Shown here: one piece after another, positions 1 through 10,550 of the stretch | Layout: every line of letters begins with the position of its first letter | Position numbering within the stretch: position 1 is the first letter of the stretch | Source of the DNA: Cognatiluteimonas weifangensis | GTDB taxonomy: Bacteria > Pseudomonadota > Gammaproteobacteria > Xanthomonadales > Xanthomonadaceae | Direction of reading: 5' to 3' | Length of the DNA: 64,000 nucleotides | Assembly (NCBI RefSeq): GCF_003416885.1 | Contig: NZ_QVPD01000003.1 | Location: 62,001-126,000, forward strand | Notes under the pieces: model-generated | Told to the model about the DNA's origin: nothing | The model's input: only the letters and a program-made list of their open reading frames with translations | The model's database searches: none | Program-made: the position numbers and the translations under genes

Positions 1-934
1 CGATGGCTTGGTCCGTGCCGGGGCCGAGTCGGTGGCGGTTTTCGTCGAGTGGCGGGAGAGCGTCTCCGGTCGCAGCCGTCGCGCCGGCTTGCGGCACACC
101 GGCCAATCCTGGGAAGGACGTCTGGACGGCACCCCACTGGCCCAGCTCGGGGATCTGTGCGCCGCACTGGCGGTGGTCACCTTCGAGCCCGGCAGCCATG
201 CCTTGGTGATGGGATCGGCCGAGCCGCGCCGGCGGTTCCTGAATTGGGGGTTGTTCCACGTGGAACCGGCTTTCCTGCCGCTGTGGCGTCGCTATGTCCG
301 CGCCCTGAAGCAGCGCAACAGCCTGCTCAAGACACGCCGCGGCGACGGCCAGCTCGAGGCCTGGGAGCGCGAGCTCGACCAGGCCGGGACCGTCCTGACC
401 CGCTACCGCGAGCGCTACCTGGAGCAATTGCAGCCCTATCTGGCCGCGACCACCCAGGCCCTGCTGCCTGGAGCGGGCGGTTCGCAGCTGCGTTTCCTGC
501 CCGGCTGGCGGCGGGAGGAGTTGCCGCTGGCCGACGCCCTGCTGCTGGCGCGCGAACGCGACCTCGCCGCCGGGTTCACCTCCGTGGGACCGCACCGCGC
601 CGACTGGCGCATCGACCACGCGACGATCCCCGGCCGCGAAGCCCTGTCGCGCGGGCAGGCCAAGCTGACGGCACTGGCCGTCTTGCTGGCCCAGGCCGAG
701 CACCAGGCCGCGGTGCGCGGCGAGTGGCCGGTGGTGGCACTGGACGACCTGGCCTCGGAACTGGACCGGGCCCATCAGGCGCTGGTGCTGCAGCGCCTGC
801 ACGGTTACGGCGCGCAGGTCTTGATCACCGGAACCGAGCCTCCGGCGGGACTGGCGCGGGACCTCGTCCCGCAGGTGTTCCACGTGGAACAAGGCCGGAT
901 CCTGGCGGAAGGGCCGGCCGCGGCCGCACCCTGA
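1..934 (+). CDS. recF: RecF, DNA gap-repair protein (3' part only)
   Basis: RecF binds gapped DNA at stalled forks and, with RecO and RecR, helps load RecA. The frame is already open at base 2, so the N-terminus with the Walker A loop lies outside the window; about 310 codons of a family of roughly 360 residues are visible. The SMC/ABC-type head can be recognised from the signature-like SRGQAKL (near base 645) and the Walker B/D-loop stretch VVALDDLASELD (near base 735-770). gyrB follows about 110 bases downstream, the classic dnaA-dnaN-recF-gyrB order. Two palindromic parS-like sites are embedded in the coding sequence, both where the protein reads FHVE. Confidence 0.95.
   Translation, partial: DGLVRAGAESVAVFVEWRESVSGRSRRAGLRHTGQSWEGRLDGTPLAQLGDLCAALAVVTFEPGSHALVMGSAEPRRRFLNWGLFHVEPAFLPLWRRYVRALKQRNSLLKTRRGDGQLEAWERELDQAGTVLTRYRERYLEQLQPYLAATTQALLPGAGGSQLRFLPGWRREELPLADALLLARERDLAAGFTSVGPHRADWRIDHATIPGREALSRGQAKLTALAVLLAQAEHQAAVRGEWPVVALDDLASELDRAHQALVLQRLHGYGAQVLITGTEPPAGLARDLVPQVFHVEQGRILAEGPAAAAP
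252..267. promoter_or_regulatory. parS-like centromere site 1
   Basis: The 14-base perfect palindrome GTTCCACGTGGAAC at 253-266 lies in TGTTCCACGTGGAACC. This matches the ParB-binding parS site known from Bacillus and Pseudomonas (TGTTnCACGTGnAACA) at all but the last base. It sits inside recF, where origin-proximal parS sites are expected. ParB binding is inferred. Confidence 0.75.
876..891. promoter_or_regulatory. parS-like centromere site 2
   Basis: TGTTCCACGTGGAACA is a full 16-base palindrome matching the parS consensus. It lies 624 bases from the first copy, near the 3' end of recF. Both copies encode Phe-His-Val-Glu, so the palindrome is kept within the protein code. Confidence 0.8.
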
Positions 935-958
935 AACCGCAGCGGCCCAGGCCCGGAT

Positions 959-967
959 TGCTATACT
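959..967 (+). promoter_or_regulatory. Possible gyrB promoter (extended -10)
   Basis: TGCTATACT is an extended -10 element, 76 bases before the gyrB ATG. No convincing -35 is seen at the proper distance, which is compatible with an extended -10 promoter. A start site near 974 is inferred. Confidence 0.45.
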
Positions 968-985
968 TCACGCATCCATAGCTAA

Positions 986-3505
<2,520 letters not shown>

Positions 3506-3595
3506 CGGGCGCGGACGGCGCCCCTTGTGCGCGGGTTGACGCGACCTTCAGGATTGCGCCGTTACAACGGCAGCCTTCGCTGAATGGAGCCGCCC

Positions 3596-4405
3596 ATGAA
3601 GTCCTTGCTGCTGTCCCTCGCGATCGCCGCGCTGGCGGCGGCCTGCGCCACGACCGTCTCGCCGACCGGGCGCACGCAATACGTCGGCGCGGTGTCGCAG
3701 CAGGAGCTCAACCTGCTCGGGACCCGCGCCTTCGCCGAGCAGAAGCAGCAGAAACCGCTGAGCCAGGACCCGCGACAGCTGGCTTACGTGCGCTGCGTGG
3801 TCGACGACCTGGTGGCGGTCCTGCCGCAGCCGTGGCGGCAGGGCGGCTGGGAGGTCGCGGTGTTCGCCGACGATGATCCCAACGCATTCGCATTGCCGGG
3901 CGGCAAGGTCGGCATCTACACCGGGATCTTCAAGGTCGCCCGCAACCAGGACCAGCTGGCGGCGGTGATCGCGCACGAGATCGGCCACGTCGTCTCGCGC
4001 CACCACGACGAGCGCATCACCCGCCAGGCCGGCGCCTCCGGTGCGTTGCAGATCGTCGGCGCGTTGCTGGGCTCGCGCTACGGCAGCGGCGCCGCCAACG
4101 CCGCGGTGCAGGGCGGCAGCCTCCTGGCGCAGACCGGATTCCTGCTGCCCGGCTCGCGCGCGCAGGAATCCGAAGCCGATGTCGTCGGCCAGCAACTGAT
4201 GGCGCAGGCGGGCTTCGACCCGCAGGCAGCGGTCGCACTGTGGCAGAACATGCTCGCCGCCGGCGGCAGCCGGCCGCCGCAATGGCTGTCCACGCACCCG
4301 GATCCGCAGAGTCGGATCGGGGAATTGCGCGCCCGCGCCGCCGGCCTGGCCGCCACCTATGCGCAGGCGCGGACAGCCGGCAAGCGTCCGGCTTGCAGCG
4401 GATAA
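3596..4405 (+). CDS. M48-family metalloprotease lipoprotein
   Basis: Predicted zinc peptidase of the outer-membrane quality-control type (LoiP/YcaL-like). The protein is 269 residues from the ATG at 3596; an in-frame ATG at 3584 would only add four residues before the signal. It starts with a lipoprotein signal ending in the lipobox LAAAC (Cys17). The zinc site HEIGH is at residues 127-131, and the third ligand is probably Glu193 in ESEAD. There is no membrane segment after the signal, so it should be periplasmic and lipid-anchored. Its position after gyrB is the same as in xanthomonads. The specific substrate is unknown. Confidence 0.85.
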   Translation: MKSLLLSLAIAALAAACATTVSPTGRTQYVGAVSQQELNLLGTRAFAEQKQQKPLSQDPRQLAYVRCVVDDLVAVLPQPWRQGGWEVAVFADDDPNAFALPGGKVGIYTGIFKVARNQDQLAAVIAHEIGHVVSRHHDERITRQAGASGALQIVGALLGSRYGSGAANAAVQGGSLLAQTGFLLPGSRAQESEADVVGQQLMAQAGFDPQAAVALWQNMLAAGGSRPPQWLSTHPDPQSRIGELRARAAGLAATYAQARTAGKRPACSG

Positions 4406-4532
4406 AATCCGACCGCCGTCACATCCCCCGTGCGACGGGCTGCGGGGCGCCGGTGTTTTCTGCTAGCGTGTCCGGCTGCAATCCGGTCATGCGAAGCCGT
4501 GGCCGACGGAACATGAACGACGAGGTGCTTGC

Positions 4533-5672
4533 ATGAACACCCATTCCCCCCGATCCACGCCGCTGTTCGCGGTTCTGGGCGCCGCCCTGCTGTCGCTGGC
4601 CATGCTTGCGCCGGCCTGGGCCCAGGAATACGGCGTCGGCCAGCAGAGCTTGCGGCAGAAACGCGACGCCGCGCGCGCCAAGGCCGCGCAGGAGGCCAAG
4701 GCAACCGAGCCGGTCGCGGCGCAATACCCGCAGGCGACCCGACAAGAGCCCGAGGCGAAGGCGACCAAACACACCCTCAAGGCGTTGCAGGACGCGCAGG
4801 AGAAGTACGAGGCACAGGACTACGCCGGTGTCATCGCCAAGGCTGATGCGATTGCCGCCGGCGCCGACGCCAATGCCTACGAGCAGGCGTTCGCCTACCA
4901 GCTCGCGGGCAGCGCCGCCGCCGCCGCCGGTGACGATGCTGCCGCCGCGGTCTATTTCGGCAAGGCGCTCGCTGCCGATGGCCTCGACAACAACAACCAC
5001 TACACGGTGATGTTCAACCTGGCGGTGACGCAGTACGGGCTCGGGCAGAACGCGCAGGCGCTGCAGACCCTGGACCGCTTCCTCGCCGAGACCAAGTCCG
5101 ACAAGCTCGAGGCGCAGAGCCTGCGCGGCGGCATCCTGATGGCGCTGGAGCGCTACGCCGACGCCGGCGAGCTCTATGGCCGGCTGCTGGCGGCGCACCC
5201 GGACGACCGGACCCTGCGGGTGAACGCGGTCGCCGCCTACCAGCAGTCCAACCAGCCGGACAAGGCCGTGGCGCTGCTCGCCTCCGCGCTGGCCAAGGGC
5301 CAGCTGACCGAAGCCAACGAGTACCGCGCGCTGTACGTGAGCTACATCAATGCCGACAAGGACGCGCAGGCACGGGCGGTGATCGAGGACGGCATAGCCA
5401 AGGGCGTGATCAAGCCCGGGCCGGATCTGGCCCGGGACTACATGGTGCTCGGGCAAAGGGCGTACTACGCCGACAACCTGCCGACCGCGATCGAGATGTA
5501 CAAGCGGGCGGCACCGATGGCGGCCGACGGCGAAGCGGCGTTGAACCTGGCCAAGATCCAGGCGGAGGCCGGCCACGCCGCCGAAGCCAGGGCCGCCGCG
5601 CAGCAGGCGCTCGACAAGGGCGTCAAGGACACGGCAGCCGCCAAGCGCCTGCTGGGCCCTGCAGGGAAGTGA
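4533..5672 (+). CDS. Periplasmic tetratricopeptide-repeat protein
   Basis: A 379-residue protein with a clear signal peptide, cleaved after Ala-Trp-Ala around residue 30. A Lys/Ala-rich linker follows, then helical repeats with TPR spacing to the C-terminus (for example AVTQYGLGQNAQALQTLDRF and AVAAYQQSNQPDKAVALLAS). It is probably a periplasmic scaffold. It lies directly upstream of tonB-exbB-exbD, which hints at a role near the TonB system, but no function can be assigned from sequence. The ATG at 4533 places the signal at the very N-terminus. Confidence 0.8.
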   Translation: MNTHSPRSTPLFAVLGAALLSLAMLAPAWAQEYGVGQQSLRQKRDAARAKAAQEAKATEPVAAQYPQATRQEPEAKATKHTLKALQDAQEKYEAQDYAGVIAKADAIAAGADANAYEQAFAYQLAGSAAAAAGDDAAAAVYFGKALAADGLDNNNHYTVMFNLAVTQYGLGQNAQALQTLDRFLAETKSDKLEAQSLRGGILMALERYADAGELYGRLLAAHPDDRTLRVNAVAAYQQSNQPDKAVALLASALAKGQLTEANEYRALYVSYINADKDAQARAVIEDGIAKGVIKPGPDLARDYMVLGQRAYYADNLPTAIEMYKRAAPMAADGEAALNLAKIQAEAGHAAEARAAAQQALDKGVKDTAAAKRLLGPAGK

Positions 5673-5690
5673 TTTTCTGCGAACGGGGCA

Positions 5691-5719
5691 TTGGTATCCG
5701 TTCGGCAGATTGGTATAAG
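5691..5719 (+). promoter_or_regulatory. Probable sigma70 promoter of tonB
   Basis: TTGGTA at 5691-5696 and TATAAG at 5714-5719 are separated by 17 bases. The -10 matches consensus at 5 of 6 positions and the -35 at 4 of 6. Transcription would start near 5726, 80 bases before the tonB ATG. Confidence 0.6.
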
Positions 5720-5730
5720 CTTGGAAATTC

Positions 5731-5762
5731 CCGCGGCCGGAAACGGCCGCGGCTCAATTTTT
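5731..5762 (+). terminator. Intrinsic terminator-like hairpin in the tonB leader
   Basis: CCGCGGCCG (5731-5739), loop GAAA and CGGCCGCGG (5744-5752) form a 9-bp stem, followed by CTCAA and five T. It could end the TPR-gene transcript. It also lies downstream of the likely tonB promoter, so transcripts from that promoter would carry it at their 5' end. Confidence 0.65.
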
Positions 5763-5805
5763 CCCGTGGCGCCGTGGCGCCCGGCCACACCCGAGTTCCC
5801 CCCGC

Positions 5806-6480
<675 letters not shown>

Positions 6481-6570
6481 CACCCTGTTTTACTGCGTTT
6501 TGCTTGATTCAGTGATCGTGGCCGCCAAGGCCCTAATACCCCCAAACCACAACATCCAAAGGTAAGCGTC

Positions 6571-7344
6571 ATGCTGCAGGAAACCACTCAAGCCGCCGCT
6601 GCGACCGGAGGCAACGCCGCTTCCGCCCTGACGCAGATGGGCGTGGACCATCTGCTCACGGAAATGATCAACAACCCCGGCGCCTATGCGGTGTCCTGGG
6701 TCGTGCTGATCACGCTGTTGATCATGTCGGCCATGTCGGTCTACTGGATCGTGATCAACGCGTTCAAGAACATCAGCCTGCGCCGCAACGCGGACCGCGT
6801 CATCAGCACGTTCTGGGAAACCACCAACGCGCAGGACGCGATCCGCTACATGGAAGAGCAGCGCAAGACCGAGCCGTTCTCCAAGATCGCGCTCGACGCC
6901 GCCCAGGCCGCCGCCCACCACCACCGCCAGGAAGGCTCGCGCCTGGTCGAGTCGCTGAACCGCTCCGAGTTCGTCGACCGCGCCCTGCGCCAGGGCGTGA
7001 CCCGCGAGTCGATGCGCCTGGAATCGGGCCTGACGGTGCTGGCGACGGTCGGTTCGACCGCCCCGTTCGTCGGTCTGCTGGGTACGGTGTGGGGCATCTA
7101 CAGCGCCCTGATCCGCATCGGCGCCACCGGCCAGGCGTCGATCGACGCGGTCGCCGGCCCGGTCGGCGAGGCGCTGATCATGACCGCGCTCGGCCTGTTC
7201 ACGGCGATCCCGGCGGTGCTCGCGTACAACTTCTTCGTGCGCCAGAACCGCGTCACCTACAATCAGTTCGACACCTTCGCACACGACCTGCACGACTTCT
7301 TCGCCACCGGTGCACGGGTGGGCGAAACGGCGCACAAGGCCTGA
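6571..7344 (+). CDS. exbB: ExbB, proton-channel component of the TonB complex
   Basis: Member of the MotA/TolQ/ExbB family that forms the pentameric proton channel with ExbD. The 257 residues show three hydrophobic segments, at about 37-60, 150-180 and 195-225. The conserved MotA/TolQ/ExbB region reads TVGSTAPFVGLLGTVWGI and later GEALIMTALGLFTAIPAVLAYN. It sits 90 bases after tonB with a weak ribosome site (AAAGG), and 38 bases before exbD1, so it is probably one transcription unit. Confidence 0.95.
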   Translation: MLQETTQAAAATGGNAASALTQMGVDHLLTEMINNPGAYAVSWVVLITLLIMSAMSVYWIVINAFKNISLRRNADRVISTFWETTNAQDAIRYMEEQRKTEPFSKIALDAAQAAAHHHRQEGSRLVESLNRSEFVDRALRQGVTRESMRLESGLTVLATVGSTAPFVGLLGTVWGIYSALIRIGATGQASIDAVAGPVGEALIMTALGLFTAIPAVLAYNFFVRQNRVTYNQFDTFAHDLHDFFATGARVGETAHKA

Positions 7345-7382
7345 GACGGACCGCACAGCGAGGCGACTGACGGAGTCCCGAC

Positions 7383-7808
7383 ATGGCATTCAGCATTAAC
7401 GCAGGCGACATCAAGGAAACCTCGGCCATCAACGTCGTGCCGTTGATCGACGTGTTGCTGGTGCTGCTCATCATCTTCATGGTGACCGCACCGCTGATGA
7501 CCCACAAGGTCGTGGTCGAGCTGCCCAAGGCCACCCTGGAGCAGAGGGACGACAAGGTGCCGCCGGCGCCGCCGGTCACGGTTACCGTGACCGCCGGTGG
7601 CCAGCTGTTCTGGAACGACCAGCCGGTGACCCCCGCCATGCTCGAGAGCCAGCTCTCGGTCGAGGCGCAGAAGACCCCGCAGCCCGCGGTCAACATCCGC
7701 GGCGACGCGACCACCAAGTATCGGTCGATCGCGCAGGTGGTCAACACCGCCCAGGCCCAGGGCATCCGCAAGGTCGGGTTCGTCTCCGAGCGCGACAAGC
7801 GCCACTGA
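7383..7808 (+). CDS. exbD: ExbD (first copy), TonB-complex subunit
   Basis: Single-span inner-membrane partner of ExbB. The 141-residue protein has a short cytoplasmic N-terminus, one membrane helix with the essential in-membrane aspartate (Asp23 in NVVPLIDVLLVLLIIFM), and a periplasmic domain. Start chosen from the ACGGAGTCCCGAC ribosome site before ATG 7383. A second exbD follows after 13 bases, as in xanthomonads. Confidence 0.94.
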   Translation: MAFSINAGDIKETSAINVVPLIDVLLVLLIIFMVTAPLMTHKVVVELPKATLEQRDDKVPPAPPVTVTVTAGGQLFWNDQPVTPAMLESQLSVEAQKTPQPAVNIRGDATTKYRSIAQVVNTAQAQGIRKVGFVSERDKRH

Positions 7809-7821
7809 CCGGAGTCCAGAC

Positions 7822-8235
7822 ATGGATATCAGCAACAGCACCGGCGAAGGACTGCTGGTGGACATGAACATCATCCCGCTGGCCGACGTGCTGTTGGTGC
7901 TGCTCATCATCTTCATGGTGACTGCGCCGACGCCGTCGTACCCGATCGACATCGACCTGCCGCAGCGGTCGCTGACGCCGCCGCCGGAACAGAAGAATCC
8001 GCCGGAGCCGATCGACCTGCGCATCGATGCCGCCGGGCAGGTGTACTGGAACGACAGCCCGGCGCCGGTTACGGCCCTGCAGAACATGATGGAGGCCGAG
8101 GTCGAACGCGACCCCAACAACCAGCCGACGCTGCAGATCGATACCGACGAGGATGCCGACTACGGCATCCTGGCCAAGGTCCTGGCAGCTGCGCGCAACG
8201 CGCAGATGCAGAAGATCGGCTTCGTCAAGAAGTAA
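7822..8235 (+). CDS. exbD: ExbD (second copy), TonB-complex subunit
   Basis: A 137-residue paralog of the preceding gene, with the same topology and the membrane aspartate at position 22 (NIIPLADVLLVLLIIFM). The helix is nearly identical to that of copy one, but the periplasmic domain differs strongly. This suggests a division of labour; in Xanthomonas campestris the two exbD copies are reported not to be fully interchangeable. It is the last gene of the operon and is followed by a strong terminator. Confidence 0.93.
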   Translation: MDISNSTGEGLLVDMNIIPLADVLLVLLIIFMVTAPTPSYPIDIDLPQRSLTPPPEQKNPPEPIDLRIDAAGQVYWNDSPAPVTALQNMMEAEVERDPNNQPTLQIDTDEDADYGILAKVLAAARNAQMQKIGFVKK

Positions 8236-8290
8236 CGCCACACGCTCCACCGGCGCGCCCGCGCGCCGCGACGCTTACCTACCTTCATTG

Positions 8291-8319
8291 CGCCGCCCCT
8301 TCCAGGGCGGCGTTTTTTT
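8291..8319 (+). terminator. Intrinsic terminator after exbD2
   Basis: CGCCGCCC (8291-8298), loop CTTCCA and GGGCGGCG (8305-8312) form an 8-bp perfect stem followed directly by seven T. It ends the tonB operon 55 bases after the last stop. Confidence 0.9.
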
Positions 8320-8608
8320 GGTCCCACTCCCGGGTACGGATTGTGCCGAGGAAGCTGCGGCCCGACCTGTGCGGGACACGCCGTGAATCCTCGCTGCGCG
8401 GGCGCGGCCCTGCGGCGCAGCCCCCAGGCGCTCGGCGGTGCGCGAAGCGGTACTCCGCGAACGCATCGCTTCGCCCCTGCGGCCGGCAGCGGAATTCCTC
8501 CAACCACGATCTCCCCTGGCATCCATTTGCCCTCGACAACTACGCGGACATCGCATCCCGTGTGGGACGGTCAGAGTTCTCTCCCAGCGCGGGAACCCCC
8601 GCGGAGGG

Positions 8609-8714
8609 AAGCCGGTGGCCCGGCCTGTGCGGGACACGCCGTGAATACGTCCCTGTAGGCTCCTCGGCGGCATCCATGCCGCCGACGGTCCCGCACAGGC
8701 CGGGCCACCGGCTT
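8609..8714. repeat. Nested inverted repeat IR1, copy A
   Basis: Two perfect 27-base arms (8609-8635 and 8688-8714, beginning AAGCCGGTGGCCCGGCC) flank a 52-base spacer. The spacer holds an inner hairpin CGGCGGCAT-CC-ATGCCGCCG (8665-8684) with a 2-base loop. Confidence 0.9.
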
Positions 8715-8776
8715 CTGGCAAGTGAGTCGGCGCTTGTAGAGAAACCAGCCCGAAGCGACGGACTCCAATCTCGCGC

Positions 8777-8893
8777 AGTCGCCGCCCGGCGGGCTGGGGG
8801 TGCGAAGAGTGGGCCATGGATGGCCCACGACCCGACTTAAAGACAGGAGGTCGTCAGGAGGGCGCAGCACCCCCAGCCCGCCGGGCGGCGACT
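8777..8893. repeat. Nested inverted repeat IR2, copy A
   Basis: Two perfect 27-base arms (8777-8803 and 8867-8893, beginning AGTCGCCGCCCGGCGGGC) enclose an inner hairpin GTGGGCCAT-GG-ATGGCCCAC at 8809-8828. The right arm is also the middle of the first tandem-array unit. Confidence 0.9.
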
Positions 8894-9399
8894 CCGTCCG
8901 AAGCCGATCTCCCGAGGTCAGGCCATGCCCCGACTTGAGGACAGGAGGTCGTCAGGAGGGCGCAGCACCCCCAGCTCGCCGGGCGGCGACTCCCTCCGAA
9001 GCCGATCTGCCGATTGCAGGCGTGACGGCATGTCAGGTCAGGGATGGCTTGCGCCCCGGCTTTAAGACAGGAGGTCGTCAGGAAGGTGCAGCAGCCCCAG
9101 CCCACCGGGCGGCGACTCCCTCCGAAGCCGATCTCCCGAAGCCAGGCCATGACTCGAGATCAGGCCAAAGATGAGCTGCGCCCAACTTCAATGACAGGAC
9201 GTCGTCGGGAAGGTGCAGCGCCCAGCCTGCCGGGCCGCGACTCCGTCCGAAGCCGATTTCGTGGAGTGCAGATCCTGGATAGCCTGCGCCCGACTTGAAG
9301 ACAGGACTTAGCCCACCCGAAGACAGGACGTAGCCGACCCGGCGGCGCCTCTTTCCGAGTCCAGTTCCCGGGAATGGATGGCTGGTCCGCGACAGAGAG

Positions 9400-10149
9400 T
9401 CAGGTCGCGGCCAGCAGCCGCAGGTAGCCGCGCACGGTCGCGTCCAGGCCCGCGTACAGCGCCTCGTCGATCAACGCGTGGCCGATCGAGACCTCGAGCA
9501 CGCCGGGCACGGCGGACAGGAAGGCAGCGAGGTTGTCCTGGCTGAGGTCGTGTCCGGCGTTGACCCCGAGCCCTGCGGCGGCCGCGCGACGTGCGCTGTC
9601 GGTGCAGGCGGCAAGCGCGGTTTCCGCTGCCCCCGCGGCGTAAGCGGCGGCGTAGGGGCCGGTGTACAGCTCGATCCGGTCCGCGCCGACGCCGGCGGCC
9701 GCGCCGACATCGCCGCCGGCGTCCACGAACAGGCTGACCCGGCAGCCGAGCTGCCGCAGTGCGGCGACGTGCGGGCGCAGGCGCGCGCTGTCGCGGGCGA
9801 AGTCGAAGCCGTGGTCGGAGGTGAGCTGGCTGTCGGCATCGGGCACCAGCGTCGCCTGCGCCGGCCGCGCCTGCGCGCACAGGGCGTGGAAGCCGGGATA
9901 GCCCGGCCGCGGCGGCGCGAACGGATTGCCTTCGAGGTTGAACTCGACCCCGCGCCCACGGCACAGCGCGGCCAGCGCCAGCACGTCGTCGGCGCGGATG
10001 TGGCGGGCATCGGGCCGCGGGTGCACGGTGATGCCGTGGGCGCCCGCGTCCAGGCACACGGTCGCCGCACGCACGACGTCCGGGGTGCGCCCGCCGCGCG
10101 CGTTGCGCAGCACCGCGATCTTGTTGACGTTGACGCTGAGGACCGTCAT
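9400..10149 (-). CDS. pdxJ: Pyridoxine 5'-phosphate synthase
   Basis: Condenses 1-deoxyxylulose 5-phosphate with 3-amino-2-oxopropyl phosphate to make vitamin B6 phosphate. 249 residues from the ATG at 10149 give the usual N-terminus ([19 protein letters not shown]). Family motifs are present: [36 protein letters not shown], and [14 protein letters not shown] near the C-terminus. The open frame extends further upstream but would run into the preceding gene and add a non-conserved, Arg/Pro-rich extension. The small membrane protein 17 bases upstream is probably co-transcribed. pdxJ downstream of the tonB cluster is a xanthomonad arrangement. Confidence 0.95.
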   Translation of the reverse strand: MTVLSVNVNKIAVLRNARGGRTPDVVRAATVCLDAGAHGITVHPRPDARHIRADDVLALAALCRGRGVEFNLEGNPFAPPRPGYPGFHALCAQARPAQATLVPDADSQLTSDHGFDFARDSARLRPHVAALRQLGCRVSLFVDAGGDVGAAAGVGADRIELYTGPYAAAYAAGAAETALAACTDSARRAAAAGLGVNAGHDLSQDNLAAFLSAVPGVLEVSIGHALIDEALYAGLDATVRGYLRLLAAT

Positions 10150-10166
10150 CCGCGGCGTGCGCGCGC

Positions 10167-10439
10167 TCAGGGGCGCTCGCCGGAGCCCGGCGGCGTGTCC
10201 GCCGCGGCCGCGGCGCGGCGGGCTTCGGCCTGCTCGCGCAGACGGCGCAATTCCTGCGGATCCAGCAGCAGCGCTTGGTCGCGGCTGCGGCTGCCGACGC
10301 GGCGCGCCAGCAGGCCCAGGGCGAAGGCCAGCAGCAACCCCAGGGCGGCCAGCAGGCACAGCGCCGCCAGCGCCAGCGAGGTGGTCTGGAAGGCGACCGC
10401 CATCGCGGCCAGTGCCAGCAGCAGGAAGACCCAGGGCAT
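10167..10439 (-). CDS. Small two-helix membrane protein, function unknown
   Basis: A 90-residue protein with two adjacent hydrophobic stretches (about 1-24 and 27-46, the second rich in Leu/Ala/Gly) and a basic, coiled-coil-like tail ([16 protein letters not shown]). It lies 17 bases before pdxJ on the same strand. No domain is recognised. Membrane segments are a direct reading; any functional link to PdxJ is not supported beyond proximity. Confidence 0.65.
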   Translation of the reverse strand: MPWVFLLLALAAMAVAFQTTSLALAALCLLAALGLLLAFALGLLARRVGSRSRDQALLLDPQELRRLREQAEARRAAAAADTPPGSGERP

Positions 10440-10550
10440 CGCGGCGACTCCTCGTGAGGGCGGCAGTCTAACGCGATCCGCGCGCCGCGGACGCCACCGC
10501 GCGGCGGTTGCCGGGCAGGCCGCAACTGCGTCTGCGCGTGCGCAATGCGG

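Larger units (their letters stand above)
8346..9335. repeat. Composite repeat block A (intergenic)
   Basis: The 1.16-kb gap between convergent exbD2 and pdxJ holds no credible gene. From left to right it contains a degenerate half unit (8351-8387), nested hairpin IR1 (8609-8714), a 62-base linker, nested hairpin IR2 (8777-8893), and a tandem array whose units begin with GACTTAAAGACAGG or variants. The array units start at about 8834, 8932, 9058, 9184 and 9292, spaced 98-126 bases, with the last one truncated. Blocks B and C repeat the same order. No transposase and no terminal repeats of a known insertion sequence are visible. Confidence 0.85.

Noticed and set aside
3536-3568. Promoter before the M48 peptidase (TTGACG ... 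TACAAC)
   Set aside because: The spacing is 21 bases, too long for a normal sigma70 promoter.
8343-9298. Several short open frames within repeat blocks A, B and C
   Set aside because: They follow the repeat units, change frame between copies and are Arg/Pro/Gly-rich without conservation signals.
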